From an uncultured bacterium (lineage in GTDB: Bacteria > Actinomycetota > Coriobacteriia > Coriobacteriales > Coriobacteriaceae), in contig CAJMST010000010.1 in the NCBI GenBank assembly GCA_905216145.1, positions 1 through 64,000 of the forward strand: a stretch of 64,000 bases of DNA, read 5' to 3'. The notes beneath the pieces are model-generated. The model was given only the letters and a program-made list of their open reading frames with translations, searched no databases and was not told the origin of the DNA. Positions 60,498-64,000 of this stretch are shown here, in pieces (positions within the stretch are counted from its first letter, which is position 1; each line of letters starts with the position of its first letter). The translations under genes were made by a program, and so were the position numbers.

Positions 60498-60562
60498 GGG
60501 CTTCTGATGGTCGCGACGTCGGCAAACAAGCGCGAATAGGCACCAGCAAACGGCCCTCGAGC

Positions 60563-60685
60563 CTAAGTGAGTAGACTTTTTTACGATAGCCAAGCACAGC
60601 CCGCATAGCGAAACATAAAACAGCAGGTAGAACCCTTGCACAAAAGCCATGTGCTCGCGATATTGCAAAAAGTCTACTCACTTAG
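60563..60685. repeat. MITE-like element with 19-base terminal inverted repeats
   Basis: Perfect 19-base inverted repeats (60563-60581 and 60667-60685), beginning CTAAGTGAGTAGAC, bound 85 bases without coding capacity. The size and perfect ends resemble a miniature inverted-repeat element or REP-type palindrome. I see no clear target duplication. The rest of 60498-60806 holds no gene; CATAAT near 60770 could be a -10 for the helicase gene. Confidence 0.6.
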
Positions 60686-60806
60686 CTGGCGACCGCACCA
60701 AACAGCTGGGTAGAACGCCCATTTCCTGCATTTTCTCGCGCGCTGGCACCCCGCGCCGCCGCTACGCCATAATAGTTGGCGGACAAACGCGAGAGAAAGC
60801 AAACAC

Positions 60807-63488
60807 ATGGCACAGACCACGACAGATACCACCGCCAGCACCGTCTCCGGCGCCGGGGCTGCCAGCTCATTCTCGGGCGGCACGGGAACCGAAGCCGAGT
60901 TTGGCTCGCTCGGTGCGCTCTCCCCCACCTGGTGGGAGCCCGAGGATGGCAGTGAGCCCGAACCATGGCTCACGCCTGATCAGGCCTTCGAACGCTTCTT
61001 TGAATGGACGAGCGACCGCGGCATTGAGCTGTGGGATCACCAAGAAGAGGCCCTCATGGACCTGGCAGCCGGCGATCACGTCATTTTAGGCACACCGACC
61101 GGATCGGGTAAATCGCTCGTCGCGCTGGGCATGCTCTTTATGGGCATGGCACAGGGCAAGCGCTGCTATTACACGGCGCCCATCAAGGCCCTGGTCAGTG
61201 AAAAGTTTTTTGACCTGGTACAGGTGCTCGGCCGCGATAACGTTGGTATGATCACTGGCGACACGCACATCAACACCAAGGCGCCCGTCATTTGCTGCAC
61301 GGCCGAAATCCTTGCCAACGATGCGCTCCGCGAGGGCGAGGACGCCGACGTGGGCTGCGTGGCCATGGACGAGTTCCACTACTTTGCCGACCCCGACCGC
61401 GGCTGGGCCTGGCAGGTGCCGCTGCTCACCCTGCCCCACACGCAGTTTATGCTCATGAGCGCTACGCTCGGCGATGTCACTGCAATCGCCGCCTCTCTCG
61501 AAGAGCACACCGGCGCTGCTTGCGACCTGGTTGTCGACGCCCCGCGCCCCGTGCCCCTGAGCTATGACTACGTGACGACCTCGCTCGAGGGCACCGTCGA
61601 GCTCGCCATGCGACGCGGAGAGGCCCCACTCTACATCGTGCACTTTAGTCAGGACGCCGCGCTTGCCACGGCACAGTCGCTTGCCAACTTTGGCATCGCT
61701 AGCAAGGAGCAGCGCGAGGCCGTTAAGGAAGCTGCCAAAGGCACGAGTTTCTCCACCGCCTTCGGCAAGATTCTCAAGCGCCTGCTCGGCTGCGGCGTCG
61801 GCGTGCACCACGCCGGTATGCTGCCGCGCTATCGTCTGCTGGTCGAGCGCTTGGCGCAGCAAGGCCTGCTGCCCGTCATCTGCGGCACCGATACGCTCGG
61901 CGTCGGCATCAACGTACCCATCCACACCGTGGTACTCACCGCGCTCACCAAGTTCGATGGCTACAAGATGCGTCGTCTGCGCGCCCGCGAGTTCCATCAG
62001 ATTGCCGGTCGCGCCGGCCGCTCGGGCTTCGATACCGAGGGCATGGTAATCGCCGAGGCACCCGAACATGAGATCGAGAATGCCAAGCTTATGGCCAAGG
62101 CGGGCGACGACCCCAAAAAACTCCGTAAGATTAAAAAGAAAAAGGCCCCCGAGGGCTTTGTCACCTGGAACAAACAGACCTTTGAGCGCCTGATCGAGAC
62201 GCAGCCCGAGACGCTCAAGCCGCGCCTGCGCATCACGCACTCCATGGTGATTAGCGTGGTCGAGCAGGGCGGCGATGCCCGCGCCCGCGTGCACGACCTC
62301 ATCGAGACAAGCCTCCAGACCCCCGAGGAAAAGGCTAAGCTCGAGGTTCGTGCCGACGAGATCTTCGCCACGCTCATCGACTCCGGCGTCGTCGTGCGCA
62401 CCGAGGTGCCGCCCGCACCCGACGCTCCGGCTGACGCCGCGCCGGACATCGACTACGCGCTGACGGTCGACCTGCCCGAGGACTTCGCGCTCGATCAGCC
62501 GCTCTCGCCGTTTTTGCTTGCCGCGCTGGAGCTGCTCGACCCCGAGAGTGAGACCTATACCATGGACCTCATCTCGATGGTCGAAGCTACGCTCGAGGAC
62601 CCCAAGCAGGTATTGCGCGCACAGGAGCGCGCCGCGCGCGACCGCGCGATGGCCGAAATGAAGGCTGACGGCGTCGAGTATGAGGAACGCCTGGAGCGCA
62701 TCCAGGATGTCACCTACGAAAAGCCGCTCGAGGACTTGCTCGATGCCGCCTTCGACAAGTACCGCCAGGAAGTACCCTGGGCCAACGACTACCAGCTCTC
62801 GCCCAAGAGCGTCCTGCGCGACATGCTGGAGAGCGCAAGCGATTTTAAGGGCTACATTCAAAAGCTCGGCATCGCCCGCTCCGAGGGCATTCTGCTGCGC
62901 TACCTAGCCGAGGCCTACCGTTCGCTCGATCGCACCGTGCCCATTGAGAAACGCGATGAGCGCTTGCGTGACATCATTTCGTGGCTCGGCTTTGTGGCGC
63001 GCTCGGTCGACTCGAGTCTGGTGGACGAGTGGGAGAACGCCGGCAACCCCGCTGCACTCGACGCCGCACCGCCGCAGGGCATCGACGAGGTCGTGGCGGA
63101 CCGTCGCGGCTGCACGCTGTTGGTGCGCAATGCACTCTTCCGCCGCGTGGCCCTTGCAGCCCGTGGACACGTGCGCGATCTGGGCGAGCTCGACGAGGAC
63201 TGGGGCATGAGCGAGATCCGTTGGCAAAAGGCGCTCGATGCTTACCACGAGCAGCACGAGGAAATCCTCACCGACGGAGACGCCCGCAGCGCCGCGATGT
63301 TTTCCATCGACGAGTCCGATGAGAAGACCGATCACGTGTGGCACGTGCACCAGATTTTTGCCGACGAGGATGGCGACCACGACTTTGGCATCAGGGGCGA
63401 TGTCGATCTGGACGCCACACAAGACGGCGGCGAGGTCATCTTCAAGAACTATCGCGTCGGCTTTATCGAGGACCTGCTCGAGGACTAG
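60807..63488 (+). CDS. DEAD/DEAH-box helicase with DUF3516-type C-terminus
   Basis: The 893-residue SF2 helicase has a low-complexity N-terminus, GTPTGSGKSLVALG (motif I), YYTAPIKALVSEKF, a motif II variant VAMDEFHYFADPDRG, MLMSATLGD, GTDTLGVGINVPIHTV and QIAGRAGRSGFD (motif VI). This Ski2-like core plus the long C-terminal region (EYEERLERIQDVTYEKPLE, WLGFVARSVDSSL) matches the actinobacterial DUF3516 helicases, probably acting on RNA. The site before the ATG is weak (GAGAAAG). It is followed by a clear terminator. Confidence 0.88.
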   Translation: MAQTTTDTTASTVSGAGAASSFSGGTGTEAEFGSLGALSPTWWEPEDGSEPEPWLTPDQAFERFFEWTSDRGIELWDHQEEALMDLAAGDHVILGTPTGSGKSLVALGMLFMGMAQGKRCYYTAPIKALVSEKFFDLVQVLGRDNVGMITGDTHINTKAPVICCTAEILANDALREGEDADVGCVAMDEFHYFADPDRGWAWQVPLLTLPHTQFMLMSATLGDVTAIAASLEEHTGAACDLVVDAPRPVPLSYDYVTTSLEGTVELAMRRGEAPLYIVHFSQDAALATAQSLANFGIASKEQREAVKEAAKGTSFSTAFGKILKRLLGCGVGVHHAGMLPRYRLLVERLAQQGLLPVICGTDTLGVGINVPIHTVVLTALTKFDGYKMRRLRAREFHQIAGRAGRSGFDTEGMVIAEAPEHEIENAKLMAKAGDDPKKLRKIKKKKAPEGFVTWNKQTFERLIETQPETLKPRLRITHSMVISVVEQGGDARARVHDLIETSLQTPEEKAKLEVRADEIFATLIDSGVVVRTEVPPAPDAPADAAPDIDYALTVDLPEDFALDQPLSPFLLAALELLDPESETYTMDLISMVEATLEDPKQVLRAQERAARDRAMAEMKADGVEYEERLERIQDVTYEKPLEDLLDAAFDKYRQEVPWANDYQLSPKSVLRDMLESASDFKGYIQKLGIARSEGILLRYLAEAYRSLDRTVPIEKRDERLRDIISWLGFVARSVDSSLVDEWENAGNPAALDAAPPQGIDEVVADRRGCTLLVRNALFRRVALAARGHVRDLGELDEDWGMSEIRWQKALDAYHEQHEEILTDGDARSAAMFSIDESDEKTDHVWHVHQIFADEDGDHDFGIRGDVDLDATQDGGEVIFKNYRVGFIEDLLED

Positions 63489-63510
63489 CCGAACATACCG
63501 GAACGGAACG

Positions 63511-63550
63511 AAACGGGGCCGTTGACAATATCGCCAGCGGCCCCGTTTTT
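63511..63550. terminator. terminator after the DUF3516 helicase
   Basis: A 14-base stem (AAACGGGGCCGTTG with CAGCGGCCCCGTTT, one mismatch) is followed by TTTGC on the plus strand and has an A/T-containing flank on the other side, so it may serve both convergent genes. Confidence 0.8.
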
Positions 63551-63567
63551 GCACTATACGCTATGCC

Positions 63568-64000
63568 TTACTCGGCATCCTCGACCTCATACGAATCCGC
63601 CTCGGCTGGCTCATCGTTTGTCTCTGGCGCAGCCCCGCGTGCCTCGTCAAACGCCGCCTTCATGGTCTTGTTACCCCACGTGAGCTTGCGAATGGTAAGA
63701 TCGTCGGCCTTCTTGTTGGCTAGGCGCAGATTGTTCTCGGAGGACAGCAACGCCTCCTTGGTTTTCTGCAGATGGCTAATCGTCTTGTCGATCTCATCGA
63801 TCGCCGTTTGGAACCTACGGCTCGCGATCTCGTAGTTGCGGCCGAAGTCGTTCTTGAACTTTTCCATCTTGGCTTCGAAGTTCGTGACGTCGATATTCTG
63901 CTGTTTGTACTCCGCCAGCTCCTGCTTATAGCGCAGCGAACCCATGGCGGCGTTGCGAAGAAGCGTAATCATGGGAATGAAAAACTGCGGACGAATCACG
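63568..64000 (-). CDS. DUF2130 protein, C-terminal part (runs off the right edge)
   Basis: The 3' 144 codons of a gene that continues beyond the window are present. The sequence has the DUF2130 end block: ELAEYKQQNIDVTNFEAKM, FKNDFGRNYEIASRRFQTA, IDEIDKTISHLQKTKEALL, SSENNLRLANKKADDLTIRK. The final 40 residues are acidic and low-complexity. Full-length family members are coiled-coil rich with a nuclease-like fold proposed for the C-terminal domain; the function is not established. An internal ATG at 63999 is not the true start. Confidence 0.88.
   Translation of the reverse strand, partial: VIRPQFFIPMITLLRNAAMGSLRYKQELAEYKQQNIDVTNFEAKMEKFKNDFGRNYEIASRRFQTAIDEIDKTISHLQKTKEALLSSENNLRLANKKADDLTIRKLTWGNKTMKAAFDEARGAAPETNDEPAEADSYEVEDAE

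Overview
The window looks like the chromosome of a Coriobacteriia member, most likely Collinsella. GC is high (about 60% in housekeeping genes) with strong C/G third positions, GGAGG-type ribosome binding sites are common, and GTG starts are frequent. Gene content fits a gut anaerobic fermenter: class II aldolase, a Liv amino-acid ABC system, an Etf-linked lactate dehydrogenase and a long one-chain PurL. The genus call is inference from gene content and style; no 16S sequence lies in the window.

Left part (1-19.5 kb, mostly minus strand): a probable rRNA operon leader at the edge; infC-rpmI-rplT with a structured leader and an apparent ATA start for infC; tRNA-Leu(CAA) with a partial copy of its 3' end and terminator; a transglutaminase-like protein; fba; a RecJ-helicase fusion followed by the (p)ppGpp synthetase/hydrolase and a metallo-hydrolase; a bile-acid/sodium-symporter-family transporter; cutC with a GalT-like gene; livF-G-M-H-K, with a decayed livK remnant upstream.

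Middle (19.7-43.8 kb): hom and a short-chain dehydrogenase, then an accessory island of lower GC (about 22.3-28.8 kb) that encodes FHA, SPFH/zinc-ribbon, membrane, HEPN-like, zinc-ribbon/helical and Fic proteins. The island lies between two related copies of a terminator-plus-palindrome-array element. After it come a CPA2 antiporter, purL, an EamA exporter, a GGDEF protein, a KdgT-type permease, azlCD, an HD hydrolase and the ldh-etfB-etfA operon.

Right part (44-64 kb): a five-gene operon of unrecognised exported proteins; a DUF554 protein; a tight three-gene set (TerB-N/C protein, BrxC/D-type ATPase, Lhr-like helicase) that looks like a defence or DNA-processing module without the usual BREX modification genes; a spermidine-synthase-like gene with bacterial elp3; a membrane-anchored XRE regulator with a DUF4097 protein; two methyltransferases (one TrmB); a DUF3516-type helicase; and the 3' part of a DUF2130 gene.

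The strongest leads for new biology are the TerB/BrxD/Lhr triad, the FHA/SPFH/HEPN island and its flanking repeats, and the exported-protein operon. Several unrelated palindromic intergenic elements (3.7, 14.1, 53.8 and 60.6 kb) also deserve attention. No similarity search was possible; family names rest on motifs and recognised sequence patterns.
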